A program made the translations under genes and the position numbers. A model generated the notes under the pieces. That model saw only the letters and a program-made list of their open reading frames with translations. It searched no databases and was not told the DNA's origin. From Micromonospora siamensis (lineage in GTDB: Bacteria; Actinomycetota; Actinomycetes; Mycobacteriales; Micromonosporaceae): DNA of 64,000 nt. Location of the stretch: NCBI RefSeq assembly GCF_900090305.1, contig NZ_LT607751.1:1054001-1118000 (forward strand), given 5' to 3'. Below, in pieces: positions 17,147-26,051 of this stretch; the first letter of the stretch is position 1; every line of letters starts with the position of its first letter.

Positions 17147-17725
17147 TCAGCGGCCCTGGAGGGCGTCCAGCCCGATCGCCATGGCGATCACCAGGCGACG
17201 GTCGACCTGCGGCTGGTGGATCTCCACCACGTACCGGTCGCGCAGGCCCCACTTCTTGATCACCGAGAAGACCGGCTGGCCGTTCGCGGTGAAGTCGAAG
17301 TGGTACGGCAGCCAGGACAGCGAGTCGACGAAGCGCCGCAGCAGGGCCACCGGCATGCTCCGCTCCTGCCCGGTCACCTGCGGCAGGCCCGGCTGCTCCA
17401 CGTGCCAGGTCGAGCGGAGCAGGGACTGGGCGAAGTCCTTGCGGAACAGCCCGATCGGGTTGCCCGCGTGGTCCGTCACGTCGTAGGTGGCACCGAGGTC
17501 GAGCCGCTGGCGGGCCTTGAACCCGAGCAGCGGGTGCTGCTTCGAGTCGTCGGTGTAGATGGTCACCTGCTCCTTGAAGGCCAGGCGCTTCTGCTGGGCG
17601 AAGGCCAGCAGCCCGCCCTCCGAGCCGTCCGGGGCGACGGAGTGGACCTCGTACTGGTTCACCATCATCCGGATCCGCTGGCGGATGTGGAACTGGCGCT
17701 GCTGCTGCAAGGCGTCGAGCTGCAT
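17147..17725 (-). CDS. LURP-one-related protein
   Basis: 192 residues. The sequence RQRIRMMVNQYEVH..LAFAQQKRLAFKEQVTIYTDDSKQHPLLGFKARQ..YDVTDHAGNPIGLFRK follows the tubby-like beta-barrel pattern of LURP-one/DUF567 proteins. Function in bacteria unknown; related folds bind phospholipid. Start ATG at 17725 has TAGGAG at a good distance; a longer reading frame upstream lacks a ribosome site. The upstream gene on the same strand lies 46 bases away, so the two may be cotranscribed. Confidence 0.85.
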   Translation of the reverse strand: MQLDALQQQRQFHIRQRIRMMVNQYEVHSVAPDGSEGGLLAFAQQKRLAFKEQVTIYTDDSKQHPLLGFKARQRLDLGATYDVTDHAGNPIGLFRKDFAQSLLRSTWHVEQPGLPQVTGQERSMPVALLRRFVDSLSWLPYHFDFTANGQPVFSVIKKWGLRDRYVVEIHQPQVDRRLVIAMAIGLDALQGR

Positions 17726-17771
17726 CTGATCTCCTAGGAAGGGTGGGCCGGAGTCTCGCACAACCGGCCCG

Positions 17772-17978
17772 TCAGCGTCCGCCCTCCATGGTCGCCTTCA
17801 TCGCCCAGGCGTTCAGCACCTGGTGGATGCCGCGCAGGCGCTCGTCGATCTGGGCCAGCCGCTCCGCCTGGGCGAGGGAGGCCAGCGCCGCGCCGTACGC
17901 GATCAGCTGGTCGGGGGTGAGTCTCTCCTGGTCGATCGTGTAGAGCAGGTCGACGGTCTCGGCGATGGTGTCGGCCAC
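17772..17978 (-). CDS. Small helical protein of unknown function
   Basis: 68 residues from the GTG at 17978, which is preceded by GGAGGA. Almost entirely alpha-helical by composition (VDLLYTIDQERLTPDQLIAYGAALASLAQAERLAQIDERLRGIHQVL), possibly a coiled-coil. No known domain. It sits just upstream of the LURP-one-like gene in the same direction. An upstream extension to 18083 is possible but lacks a ribosome site. Confidence 0.6.
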   Translation of the reverse strand: MADTIAETVDLLYTIDQERLTPDQLIAYGAALASLAQAERLAQIDERLRGIHQVLNAWAMKATMEGGR

Positions 17979-18129
17979 GGCTCCTCCTGCGGCGAAGGTA
18001 CGGCGAGCTGGGCGGGCACGGCCGGCACCGCTGGCGGCCGACCACGCATGGAAGCGCTCCCATGTCTCAATGCCCACCCGCACCCGATCTCATGCACGAT
18101 CCCCGAACCCCGCCCACCCGCCACCGGCG

Positions 18130-18151
18130 CGTTGATCATGAAGTCAGCGGC
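18130..18151 (+). repeat. Left inverted repeat (IS30 end or host palindrome arm)
   Basis: Matches 19323-19344 in inverted orientation at 21 of 22 positions; C/T difference in AGTCAGC versus AGTTAGC. Confidence 0.85.
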
Positions 18152-18180
18152 GTGGAAAGCGCGGCGGTTTCTAGGCTTCA

Positions 18181-19284
18181 GTGCAACTGATCTTGGTTGG
18201 GCTGGAGGTGCTGGTGGCGAGGCCGGGTGTGTTGACGTTCGGGCATCGGCAGGTGTTGGAGCATCTGTGGGGGGTTGGTCGGACGATCTCGCAGATCGCG
18301 GGGGTTCTCGGGGTGCCGGTGTGCACGGTGTCGCGGGAGGTGGCGCGGAACAACAGTGCGCGGCACGGGACGAAGAACCCGCTGGGGCGGTCACTGCCGC
18401 ATGGGCGGGGGCGCCGCCCGTATCGGTGGGGTTATCAGGCGCAGTGGGCGCAGCGGCGGGCTGACGCGGCCAGGCGGCGGCCGGCGAGGGCGAAGCTGGC
18501 GGTCGGTACGCGGCTGCGGCAGGTGGTGGCGGGGAAACTGGCCCGTAGGTGGTCTCCGAAGCAGATCGCCGCGTGGTTGCGGACCACGTTCGCCGACCGG
18601 CCGGAGTTGCAGGTGTCCCACGAGACGATCTACCAGGCGATCTACGTGCAGTCGCGAGGCAATCTGAGGGCCGAGTTGACCCGGCAGGTAGCGCTACGGT
18701 CGGGACGCACCCAGCGGCGTCCGCAGTCACGTGCCGCGGGCGCCGCTCGCCGTCGGCGGCCCTGGATCGCAGACCTGCACATCAGCACCCGGCCCGCGGA
18801 GGTCACCGACCGGGCGGTGCCCGGGCACTGGGAAGGTGACCTGGTCATCGGCAAGGCCGGCGCCTCAGCGATCGTGACCCTGGTGGAACGAGCCACCCGT
18901 TACGTGATGCTCGGCGCCCTACCCCACGGCCGCGACAGCGAAGCCGTCATCGGTGTGCTCACCAACCTGGCCACCCGCATGCCCACGCACCTGCGCCGGT
19001 CGCTGACCTGGGACCAAGGCGTGGAAATGGCCACCCACCCCGTGTTCACCGTCGCCACCGGCTGCCCGGTCTACTTCTGCGACCCCCACAGCCCCTGGCA
19101 ACGCGGCACCAACGAAAACACCAACGGGCTGCTACGCCAGTACTTCCCCAAGAGCAGCTACGACTTCCGCACCATCGACCAGAACGGCTTGGACGAGGTC
19201 GCCCACGAACTCAACACCCGCCCCCGACAGACGCTGGACTGGAACACCCCAGCCCAGCGTCTGGCTCACCTCATCACCGCCTAA
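18181..19284 (+). CDS. IS30-family DDE transposase
   Basis: 367 residues from the GTG at 18181, though the true start could be a little further in (for example before ARPGVLTFGHRQVLEH). An N-terminal helix-turn-helix (HLWGVGRTISQIAGVLGVPVCTVSREVARN) precedes a basic region and the rve core. The catalytic triad is Asp220 (HWEGDLVIG), Asp278 (LTWDQGVEM) and Glu312 (NENTNGLLRQYFP), with spacings of 57 and 33 residues between them as in IS30. The C-terminal ELNTRPRQTLDWNTPAQRL is typical. The frame is intact, so the element may still be active. Confidence 0.95.
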   Translation: MQLILVGLEVLVARPGVLTFGHRQVLEHLWGVGRTISQIAGVLGVPVCTVSREVARNNSARHGTKNPLGRSLPHGRGRRPYRWGYQAQWAQRRADAARRRPARAKLAVGTRLRQVVAGKLARRWSPKQIAAWLRTTFADRPELQVSHETIYQAIYVQSRGNLRAELTRQVALRSGRTQRRPQSRAAGAARRRRPWIADLHISTRPAEVTDRAVPGHWEGDLVIGKAGASAIVTLVERATRYVMLGALPHGRDSEAVIGVLTNLATRMPTHLRRSLTWDQGVEMATHPVFTVATGCPVYFCDPHSPWQRGTNENTNGLLRQYFPKSSYDFRTIDQNGLDEVAHELNTRPRQTLDWNTPAQRLAHLITA

Positions 19285-21881
19285 CGATTGCACTCACCCC
19301 TTGACCCCGCCCGCTCTCCAGTGCCGCTAACTTCATGATCAACGGAGAGGGCGGAGGTCCGGGCGGGGTGGGGGCCCTGGCGGGGGAGGTCGGCGGTGGG
19401 CGGAGCGTCCGGGAGGTTGGTCAGGACGACGTCGAGGACGCGGACGGCGTCCGCCTTGGAGAGCGGATTGTTGCCGTTGCCGCACTTCGGGGACTGGACG
19501 CAGGACGGGCACCCCGTCTCGCAGCCGCACTCGGCGATCGCGTCCCGGGTGGCCCGCAGCCAGGCCGCCGCCGTCCGGTACGCCCGCTCGGCGAACCCCG
19601 CCCCGCCCGGGTGCCCGTCGTAGACGAAGACGGTGGGCGCCTCGGTGTCCGGGTGCACCGCCGTGGAGAGCCCGCCGATGTCCCACCGGTCGCAGGTCGC
19701 CATCAGCGGCAGCAACCCGATCGCGGCGTGCTCGGCGGCGTGCAGCGCGCCCGGGATGTCGGCCGCCTCCACGCCGGCCGAGGCCAGCGACTCCGGTGAG
19801 ACGGTGAACCAGACCGCCACCGTCCGCAGCTCCCGGGCCGGCAGGTCCAGCGGGCGGGTGTCGATCACCTCGCCGGAGGCGATGCGCCGCCGCTGGTACG
19901 ACACCACCTGGCTGGTCACGTCCACCTCGCCGAGGAAGAGTCCGACCGGCCCGGCGTCGGTGTACGAGCGCACCGACACCACCGACAGCGAGGTGACGTC
20001 CCGGGCGTGGGTGGACCAGTCCGGCTCCTCGGCGTGCACCAGCGCGCACCCGTCGGCGAGGTCGAGCGAGTCGACCACGTACGAGACGCCCTGGTGCAGG
20101 TAGACGGCGCCGGTGTGCAGCAGGAAGTGCGACGAGCCGCCGTCGACGGTGCCGAGCAGCCGCCCGGTCGACGCCTCCACCACGCAGACCGGCGCGCCGC
20201 CCTCGCCGCGCAGGTCCACCTCGGGGCGCTCGCGGTGCCGCCAGTACCAGCCGGTCGGCCGCTGCCGCAGGGCGCCGGACTCGACCAGCGCGTCCACCGC
20301 CTCCTTCGCCCCGTCGCCGAAGAGTTCCAGGTCGGCGGGGGTGAGCGGGGCCTCGGCGGCGGCGCAGGCCAGCTGCGGGCCGAGCACGTACGGGTTGGCC
20401 GGGTCGAGCACGGTCGCCTCGACGGGCCGGCCGAACAGCGCCTCCGGGTGGTGCACGAGGTAGGTGTCGAGGGGGTCGTCCCGGGCGACCAGCACGGCGA
20501 GCGCCTCGTCCCCGGAGCGGCCGGCCCGGCCGGCCTGCTGCCACAGCGACGCCCGGGTGCCCGGCCAGCCGCAGATCAGCACGGCGTCCAGGCCGACCAG
20601 GTCGACGCCGAGTTCCAGCGCGTTGGTCGAGGCGAGCCCGAGCAGGTCGCCGTGGAGCAGGGCGCGTTCCAACTCGCGCCGCTCCTCGCGCAGGTAGCCG
20701 GCCCGGTAGGCGGCCACCCGCTCGCCGAGCCCGGGCACCGCCTCGTCCAGCGCCCGCCGGGCCGAGGCCGCCACCACCTCGGCGCCCTTGCGGGACCGGA
20801 CGAAGGCGAGGGTGCGTACCCCCTCGGCGACCGTGTCGGCGAGCAGGTCGGCGGTCTCCCGCAGCGCCGACCGCCGCACCTGGAGAAGGTCGGCCTCCGG
20901 GGACGAGGAGTCGGCGGCGGGCAGCAGCGGCGGCTCCCAGAGCGCGAAGGTCACCCCGCCGCGCGGCGAGGTGTCCTCGGTGACGGCGGTGACCGGCAGC
21001 CCGGTGAGGCGGCCGGCCGCGGTGGCCGGGTCCCCGGAGGTGGCCGAGGCGAGCACGAAGGTCGGCCCGCCGGCCCGACCGTACTTCGCGCACTGCCGCC
21101 GCAGCCGGCGCAGCACGTGCGCGACGTGCGAGCCGAACACGCCCCGGTAGGTGTGGCACTCGTCGACGACCACGTGGGTCAGCCGGCGCAGGAAGCCGGA
21201 CCACTGGGCGTGCCCGGGCAGGATGCCGTGGTGCAGCATGTCCGGGTTGGTCAGCACGAACCGGGAGTGCCGCCGGATCCACTCCCGCTCGGCGCGCGGG
21301 GTGTCCCCGTCGTAGGTGGCGGGGCGTACCCCGTCGAGTTCCAGCGCGGCGACGGCCCGCAGCTGGTCGGCGGCGAGCGCCTTGGTCGGCGCCAGGTAGA
21401 GCACGGTGGCCCGGGGGTCGGCGAGCAGGGTGGCCAGCGCCGGGAGCTGGTAGGCCAGCGACTTGCCGGACGCCGTCCCGGTGGCGACCACCACGTGCCG
21501 CCCGGCGTACGCGAGCTCGGCGGCCTCGGCCTGGTGCCGCCACGGCGTGACGACGCCGCGCCGGTCGAGCGCCGCGCGCAGCTCGTCGGGGGTCCAGGCC
21601 GGCCAGGGCGCGGTGACCCCGGCCCGGGCGGGCACCCGCTCGACGTGGGTGACCGGGTCGGCGGTGGACCGGGCGCGCAGCCGGCGCAGCAGGTCGGCCG
21701 GCGCGCTCTGCGGGCTCCGACCTGCGGCTGACGACGGCTTCTGGGCGCTGCGCGGCGGCAGCCGCGCCGCGCTGAAGCTGTCGAGGTTCACGTCCTGCAC
21801 TCTCGCGCTGGTGTTCGGGATGAAACCCCGGGGCCCGGGGTAAGGGGTTGGCTCGGCCGGTGACCTTCGGGCTCGTCCCAC
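19281..21881 (-). CDS. MrfA/Hrq1-type DEAD/DEAH-box helicase with DUF1998 domain
   Basis: 866 residues. Superfamily II helicase of the TIGR03817 'helicase/secretion neighbourhood' type, related to Bacillus MrfA and yeast Hrq1, which act in DNA crosslink repair. Motif [10 protein letters not shown], motif [11 protein letters not shown], motif III ASATSG and motif [12 protein letters not shown] are intact. The C-terminal DUF1998 zinc site [19 protein letters not shown] is complete. The last 21 codons and the stop lie in the IS30 element (or its flanking repeat); they follow the end of the recognisable domain, so activity is probably kept. The GTG at 21881 has no clear ribosome site; a GTG within the first 40 codons is possible. 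It sits divergently next to bldG, as in Streptomyces. Confidence 0.9.
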   Translation of the reverse strand: MGRARRSPAEPTPYPGPRGFIPNTSARVQDVNLDSFSAARLPPRSAQKPSSAAGRSPQSAPADLLRRLRARSTADPVTHVERVPARAGVTAPWPAWTPDELRAALDRRGVVTPWRHQAEAAELAYAGRHVVVATGTASGKSLAYQLPALATLLADPRATVLYLAPTKALAADQLRAVAALELDGVRPATYDGDTPRAEREWIRRHSRFVLTNPDMLHHGILPGHAQWSGFLRRLTHVVVDECHTYRGVFGSHVAHVLRRLRRQCAKYGRAGGPTFVLASATSGDPATAAGRLTGLPVTAVTEDTSPRGGVTFALWEPPLLPAADSSSPEADLLQVRRSALRETADLLADTVAEGVRTLAFVRSRKGAEVVAASARRALDEAVPGLGERVAAYRAGYLREERRELERALLHGDLLGLASTNALELGVDLVGLDAVLICGWPGTRASLWQQAGRAGRSGDEALAVLVARDDPLDTYLVHHPEALFGRPVEATVLDPANPYVLGPQLACAAAEAPLTPADLELFGDGAKEAVDALVESGALRQRPTGWYWRHRERPEVDLRGEGGAPVCVVEASTGRLLGTVDGGSSHFLLHTGAVYLHQGVSYVVDSLDLADGCALVHAEEPDWSTHARDVTSLSVVSVRSYTDAGPVGLFLGEVDVTSQVVSYQRRRIASGEVIDTRPLDLPARELRTVAVWFTVSPESLASAGVEAADIPGALHAAEHAAIGLLPLMATCDRWDIGGLSTAVHPDTEAPTVFVYDGHPGGAGFAERAYRTAAAWLRATRDAIAECGCETGCPSCVQSPKCGNGNNPLSKADAVRVLDVVLTNLPDAPPTADLPRQGPHPARTSALSVDHEVSGTGERAGSRGECNR
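19323..19344 (-). repeat. Right inverted repeat (IS30 end or host palindrome arm)
   Basis: Inverted partner of 18130-18151. It is also coding sequence for the helicase tail (ends ..SVDHEVSG in that frame). Confidence 0.85.
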
Positions 21882-21935
21882 CCGGGATGGTTAGATGCCC
21901 AGGAGAGTTTACGGCTCTTGCGAGGGAGGAGACCG

Positions 21936-22292
21936 ATGGAGCTGTCGCTGGCGACCCGCACCGTGGGGGAGCACACGGTGCTCGAGGTCGGCGGTGAGGT
22001 GGACGTCTACACCGCCCCCCGCCTGCGCGAACGGCTCCTGGAGTTGATCGACGGTGGGGCCCGGAAGGTCGTCGTCGACCTGGGCCGGGTGGACTTCCTC
22101 GACTCGACCGGTCTCGGCGTGCTGGTCGGCGCGCTCAAGCGCCTGCGTACCGCCGGGGGAACCTTCGCCCTGGTCTGCGACAAGGAGCCGCTGCTCAAGA
22201 TCTTCCGGATCACCGCCCTGGACCAGGTCTTCCCGCTGCACCCGACGGTCGACGCGGCGGTCGGCGCCGATTCGACCGGCTCGGGCGCGTGA
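21936..22292 (+). CDS. bldG: BldG-type anti-sigma factor antagonist (STAS domain)
   Basis: 118 residues, one STAS domain. The phosphorylation-site segment [18 protein letters not shown] carries the conserved serine that a cognate kinase/anti-sigma factor phosphorylates. In Streptomyces BldG is needed for aerial mycelium and antibiotic production, and the gene lies next to a helicase and upstream of an anti-sigma gene; the same order is seen here, which is the main reason for the name. Start ATG at 21936 has GGGAGGAG. Its stop overlaps the next start (TGATG), so the two are translationally coupled. Confidence 0.85.
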   Translation: MELSLATRTVGEHTVLEVGGEVDVYTAPRLRERLLELIDGGARKVVVDLGRVDFLDSTGLGVLVGALKRLRTAGGTFALVCDKEPLLKIFRITALDQVFPLHPTVDAAVGADSTGSGA

Positions 22293-22726
22293 TGGCGACG
22301 GTCCGACTCTCCTTCTCGCCGGCGCCGGTGCACGTGCGTACCGCCCGGCTCGTCGGGGTGGCGGTGGCCCGCCGCGCCGGCGTACGCGAGGACCTGCTGG
22401 ACGAGGTCCGGCTGGCCATCGGTGAGGCGTGCACCCGCGCGGTCGCCCTGCACCGGCAGTACGACGTGCCCGACCCGGTGCTGGTGGAGATGGACGACGC
22501 CGGCTCGTACACGGTCCGGGTGATCGACCGGGCGCCGATCGAGGCGAGCATCGGCCTGGCCGCGCTGGACGCCGACCAGCTGGCCAACGAGTCGTTGAAC
22601 GAGGACGACCTGACCACCGGGGTGGGCTTCGCCCTGCTCGCCGGTTTCGTCGAGGATCTCCAGGTGCGCCCGGTGGTGGAGGGCGTCGGCACCGAGGTCC
22701 GGATGGTCTGGCCGGTCGGCCGTTGA
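22292..22726 (+). CDS. RsbW-like anti-sigma/GHKL protein with degenerate ATP site
   Basis: 144 residues, partner of BldG (position equivalent to Streptomyces ApgA). The fold follows RsbW/SpoIIAB: LDEVRLAIGEACTRAVALH is the N-box region, but the ATP/Mg-binding Asn of the usual E..TNA motif is Arg here. The G1 segment reads VIDRAPIEASIG instead of DxGxG, while GVGFALLAGFV is close to the G2 loop. It may still bind the STAS partner or a sigma factor without phosphorylating (inference). Start ATG at 22292; a GTG one codon earlier is equally possible. Followed by a terminator. Confidence 0.82.
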   Translation: MATVRLSFSPAPVHVRTARLVGVAVARRAGVREDLLDEVRLAIGEACTRAVALHRQYDVPDPVLVEMDDAGSYTVRVIDRAPIEASIGLAALDADQLANESLNEDDLTTGVGFALLAGFVEDLQVRPVVEGVGTEVRMVWPVGR

Positions 22727-22751
22727 TCCGCTAGCTGTCGTCAAGGCCCAC

Positions 22752-22781
22752 AGGCCACGTCCCGAGCAGGGGGCGTGGCCT
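22752..22781 (+). terminator. Terminator of the bldG operon
   Basis: AGGCCACG (22752-22759) pairs with CGTGGCCT (22774-22781); inner CCC/GGG extends the stem. Located 25 bases after the stop. Confidence 0.75.
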
Positions 22782-22862
22782 TGTCGTGTTGGTGGCCCTC
22801 TATATCAGATTTTTCCTCATAACACAGCGACGAAGATCATCGGGACACGGTGGGCCCTGCGT

Positions 22863-22939
22863 GTGACCTCTGACACTGCGGAGGGCTACAGTACCCGGGT
22901 TGTCAGCAAGTGACCCGTCCCGCAGCCAGCGGGAACGGG
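22863..22939 (+). promoter_or_regulatory. Probable hppA promoter and leader hairpin
   Basis: GTGACC (22863-22868), 18-nt spacer, TACAGT (22887-22892) form a plausible -35/-10 pair about 160 bases before hppA. The early leader can fold: CCCGTCCCGC (22914-22923) against GCGGG and ACGGG (22929-22939) with one bulge. No known riboswitch class recognised. The rest of 22782-23053 shows nothing else. Confidence 0.4.
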
Positions 22940-23053
22940 TGTTCATCGCTGGTCCGCCGGGGTGGGTTGGCGCGCGCTTGCGAGTCCGCATCCAGGCGTC
23001 GGCCCGTGCGTCTCCACGAGTCGGCGCGAGTGTTCGGTATCAGGAGGACATAG

Positions 23054-25399
23054 ATGTCCGGGACCTTGGCCGCCGACGGCGGCGCACTGTCCCTTACCGG
23101 AGCCAACGTGACGTACGTCGTCATCGCCGCGGTCATCGCGCTGGTGGCGCTCGTCTTCGCCGCCGCCTTGACCAAGGCCGTGCTGGCAGCCGGTAAGGGC
23201 ACCACCAACATGCAGGAGATCTCCGGGGCGGTGCAGGAGGGCGCGTCGGCGTACCTGCTCCGGCAGTTCCGGACCCTGGCCATCTTCGTGGTCATCGCCG
23301 TCGTACTGCTCTTCCTGCTGCCGGTGCACGACACCGACGGCAGCGAGATCGCGGTGAAGATCGGCCGGTCCGCCTTCTTCGTGGTGGGCGCCCTGTTCAG
23401 CGCGTTCATCGGCGGCGCCGGCATGTGGCTGGCCACCCGCGCCAACCTGCGGGTCGCCGCGGCGGCCCGGGAACGCCAGGGTGGCCGCGAGGCCGCCATG
23501 CGGATCGCCTTCCGCACCGGCGGCGTGGTCGGCTTCCTCACCGTCGGCCTGGGCCTGTTCGGGGCGGCGCTGGTGGTGCTGCTCTTCCGCGGCGACGCCC
23601 CGACCGTGCTTGAGGGCTTCGGCTTCGGCGCCGCGCTGCTCGCCATGTTCATGCGGGTCGGCGGCGGCATCTTCACCAAGGCCGCCGACGTCGGCGCCGA
23701 CCTGGTCGGCAAGGTCGAGCAGGGCATCCCCGAGGACGACCCGCGCAACGCCGCCACCATCGCCGACAACGTGGGCGACAACGTCGGTGACTGCGCCGGC
23801 ATGGCCGCCGACCTGTTCGAGTCGTACGCGGTCACCCTGGTCGCCGCGCTGATCCTGGGCCGGGCCGCGTTCGGCGTGGACGGCCTGGTCTTCCCGCTGG
23901 TGATCTCCACCATCGGCGTGCTGGTCGCCATCGTCGGCGTCTTCATCACCCGGCTTCGGGCCAGTGACCGCAACGGCCTGACCGCGATCAACCGGGCCTT
24001 CTACGTCTCCGCGCTGATCTCGGCGGTGCTGGTGGCGGTCGCCGCGTTCGCGTACCTGCCGGCGACCTTCGCCGAGCTGGAGGGCGGGCTGACCGGCGTC
24101 GACCGCAACCCGCGGCTGGTGGCCATCGGCGCGGTGGTGATCGGCATCGTGCTGGCCGCCGCGATCCAGGCGCTGACCGGCTACTTCACCGAGACCAACA
24201 AGCGCCCGGTGCAGGACATCGGCAAGAGCTCGCAGACCGGCGCGGCCACCGTCATCCTCGCCGGCATCAGTGTCGGCCTGGAGTCGGCGGTCTACTCGGC
24301 GCTGCTGATCGGCGCCGGCGTCTTCGGCGCGTTCCTGCTCGGCGGCAGCTCCATCACGCTGTCGCTGTTCGCGGTGGCGCTGGCCGGCACCGGCCTGCTC
24401 ACCACCGTCGGCGTGATCGTCGCGATGGACACCTTCGGGCCGATCTCCGACAACGCCCAGGGCGTCGCGGAGATGTCCGGCGACATCGACGAGCACGGCG
24501 CGCGGACGCTCACCGAGCTGGACGCGGTCGGCAACACCACCAAGGCGATCACCAAGGGCATCGCGATCGCCACCGCGGTGCTGGCCGCGACCGCGCTGTT
24601 CGGCTCGTACACCGACACGCTGACCACCGCGTACGGCGACGCGAAGGTGCCGAACGTTGAGGCCGCCATCGCGGACCTGCTGAACGTGGCGAACCCGCGC
24701 AACCTGGTCGGCCTGATCATCGGTGCCGCCGTGGTCTTCCTCTTCTCCGGCCTCGCCATCAACGCGGTCTCCCGTTCGGCGGGCGCTGTGGTGATGGAGG
24801 TCCGCCGGCAGTTCCGCGAGCTGCCCGGGATCATGGACCGGACCCAGCGCCCGGAGTACGGCAAGGTCGTCGACATCTGCACCCGGGACGCGCAGCGCGA
24901 GCTGATGACCCCCGGCCTGCTGGCGATCATGGCGCCGATCGCGGTCGGCTTCGGCCTCGGGCCCGGCGCGCTGGCGTCGTACCTGGCCGGGGCGATCGGG
25001 GCCGGCACGCTGATGGCGGTCTTCCTGGCCAACTCCGGTGGCGCCTGGGACAACGCGAAGAAGCTGGTCGAGGACGGCGCGTACGGCGGCAAGGGCTCCG
25101 AGTCGCACTCCGCCACGGTCATCGGTGACACCGTCGGTGACCCGTTCAAGGACACCGCCGGCCCGGCGATCAACCCGCTGATCAAGGTGATGAACCTGGT
25201 CTCGCTGCTGATCGCGCCGGCCGTGGTGGCCTGGAACGTCGGCGAGGACGCCAACACCCCGCTGCGGGTGGCGGTCGCCGTGGTGGCGGCGCTGATCATC
25301 GTCGCCGCGGTGGTGTGGAGCAAGCGCAAGGGCGTGGCGATGGAGTCCGACGCCGGGGCGAACACCCCCGACCAGCGGCCCGAGACGATCAACGCCTGA
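23054..25399 (+). CDS. hppA: Membrane-bound proton-pumping pyrophosphatase (H+-PPase)
   Basis: 781 residues with about 16 transmembrane helices. Couples hydrolysis of pyrophosphate to ion pumping across the membrane. The substrate-binding signature KAADVGADLVGKVEQGIPEDDPRNAATIADNVGDNVGD is complete, as are the later acidic clusters (DTVGDPFKDTAGPA). The ion-dependence motif reads GNTTKAITKG with Lys497 and Thr500; Lys/Thr at these positions mark the K+-independent H+-pumping lineage. AGGAGG precedes the ATG. Single gene, bounded by its own promoter and terminator. Confidence 0.97.
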   Translation: MSGTLAADGGALSLTGANVTYVVIAAVIALVALVFAAALTKAVLAAGKGTTNMQEISGAVQEGASAYLLRQFRTLAIFVVIAVVLLFLLPVHDTDGSEIAVKIGRSAFFVVGALFSAFIGGAGMWLATRANLRVAAAARERQGGREAAMRIAFRTGGVVGFLTVGLGLFGAALVVLLFRGDAPTVLEGFGFGAALLAMFMRVGGGIFTKAADVGADLVGKVEQGIPEDDPRNAATIADNVGDNVGDCAGMAADLFESYAVTLVAALILGRAAFGVDGLVFPLVISTIGVLVAIVGVFITRLRASDRNGLTAINRAFYVSALISAVLVAVAAFAYLPATFAELEGGLTGVDRNPRLVAIGAVVIGIVLAAAIQALTGYFTETNKRPVQDIGKSSQTGAATVILAGISVGLESAVYSALLIGAGVFGAFLLGGSSITLSLFAVALAGTGLLTTVGVIVAMDTFGPISDNAQGVAEMSGDIDEHGARTLTELDAVGNTTKAITKGIAIATAVLAATALFGSYTDTLTTAYGDAKVPNVEAAIADLLNVANPRNLVGLIIGAAVVFLFSGLAINAVSRSAGAVVMEVRRQFRELPGIMDRTQRPEYGKVVDICTRDAQRELMTPGLLAIMAPIAVGFGLGPGALASYLAGAIGAGTLMAVFLANSGGAWDNAKKLVEDGAYGGKGSESHSATVIGDTVGDPFKDTAGPAINPLIKVMNLVSLLIAPAVVAWNVGEDANTPLRVAVAVVAALIIVAAVVWSKRKGVAMESDAGANTPDQRPETINA

Positions 25400-25416
25400 C
25401 CCGTTCGACGGTCCAC

Positions 25417-25446
25417 GGTCCCGGTCGGCGCCCGCCGGCCGGGACC
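25417..25446 (+). terminator. Terminator of hppA
   Basis: 13-bp stem GGTCCCGGTCGGC / GCCGGCCGGGACC with one wobble pair and 4-nt loop; outer bases GTCCAC/GTGGAC extend it. Confidence 0.75.
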
Positions 25447-25492
25447 GTCCCGTGGACGAAACCTGACCGGTGGCGGTTCGCCCGGAAGGCCG

Positions 25493-25498
25493 TACGCT
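25493..25498 (+). promoter_or_regulatory. -10 box TACGCT, leaderless promoter
   Basis: TACGCT ends 7 nt before the ATG of the lipoprotein gene. Confidence 0.55.
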
Positions 25499-25505
25499 GC
25501 AACGC

Positions 25506-26051
25506 ATGCGTACGTGCCGGGCGTCTGCCGCCGGAAAGCTCACGGTGGTCCTGGCCACGCTCCTGCTCACGGTGACCGCCTGCGGTGGCGGCGGTCCCAG
25601 CCCTCGGGCCTGGGCCGCCTCGGTCTGCGAGGCGCTCACCCCGTGGCGGGCCGAGATCAGCAAGCTGACCAGCAGCACCCGTCAGCAGATGACCGCGCAG
25701 ACCACCCCGGCGCAGGCCAGGGAGAACCTGGTCCGGCTCTTCGACGGGGCCCGGCAGGCCAGCGAGACGGCCCGCCGGGAGGTGGAGCGGGCCGGGGTGC
25801 CGGAGACCACCGGCGGCGACCAGATCTCGGCCGGGTTCCGCGGCTCGCTGAGCCGGATGCGGGACGCGTACGGCCGGGCTCGGGACACCATCCGCGGGCT
25901 CGACACCAGCCAGCCGGCCACCTTCTACGACGGCGTGCAGACCGCGGTGGAGAGCCTGAACAAGGAGTACGACGCGAGCGCGCTGGACACCAGCCGGCTC
26001 AGCTCCACAGAGCTCAAGGCCGCCTTCGACGAGGTCCCGGAGTGTCGCTGA
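25506..26051 (+). CDS. Predicted lipoprotein of unknown function
   Basis: 181 residues. Signal peptide with hydrophobic core LTVVLATLLLTVTAC and a lipobox ending at Cys26, followed by GGGGPSP. The mature part is helical (WAASVCEALTPWRAEISKLT.., long amphipathic helices) and ends in DEVPECR, giving two further cysteines. Located outside the cell and anchored by lipid (prediction). ATG at 25506 is placed by the -10 box just upstream. No family recognised. The next gene overlaps its end by 10 bases. Confidence 0.8.
   Translation: MRTCRASAAGKLTVVLATLLLTVTACGGGGPSPRAWAASVCEALTPWRAEISKLTSSTRQQMTAQTTPAQARENLVRLFDGARQASETARREVERAGVPETTGGDQISAGFRGSLSRMRDAYGRARDTIRGLDTSQPATFYDGVQTAVESLNKEYDASALDTSRLSSTELKAAFDEVPECR

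Larger units (their letters stand above)
18130..19344 (+). mobile_element. IS30-family insertion sequence
   Basis: Transposase gene bounded by an inverted pair of 22 bases (18130-18151 and 19323-19344) with one mismatch; core GTTGATCATGAAG. These could be the element's ends (1215 bp). Alternatively that pair is a host intergenic palindrome into which a slightly shorter IS jumped: a second, inner pair with shared AGTGCAA lies near 18180 and 19290, which is closer to the transposase as in most IS30 elements. No target duplication is evident in either case. The right end lies inside the helicase reading frame. Confidence 0.8.

Noticed and set aside
22782..23053. Known riboswitch in the hppA leader
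   Set aside because: No match by eye to any class I can recall; only a simple hairpin is supported.
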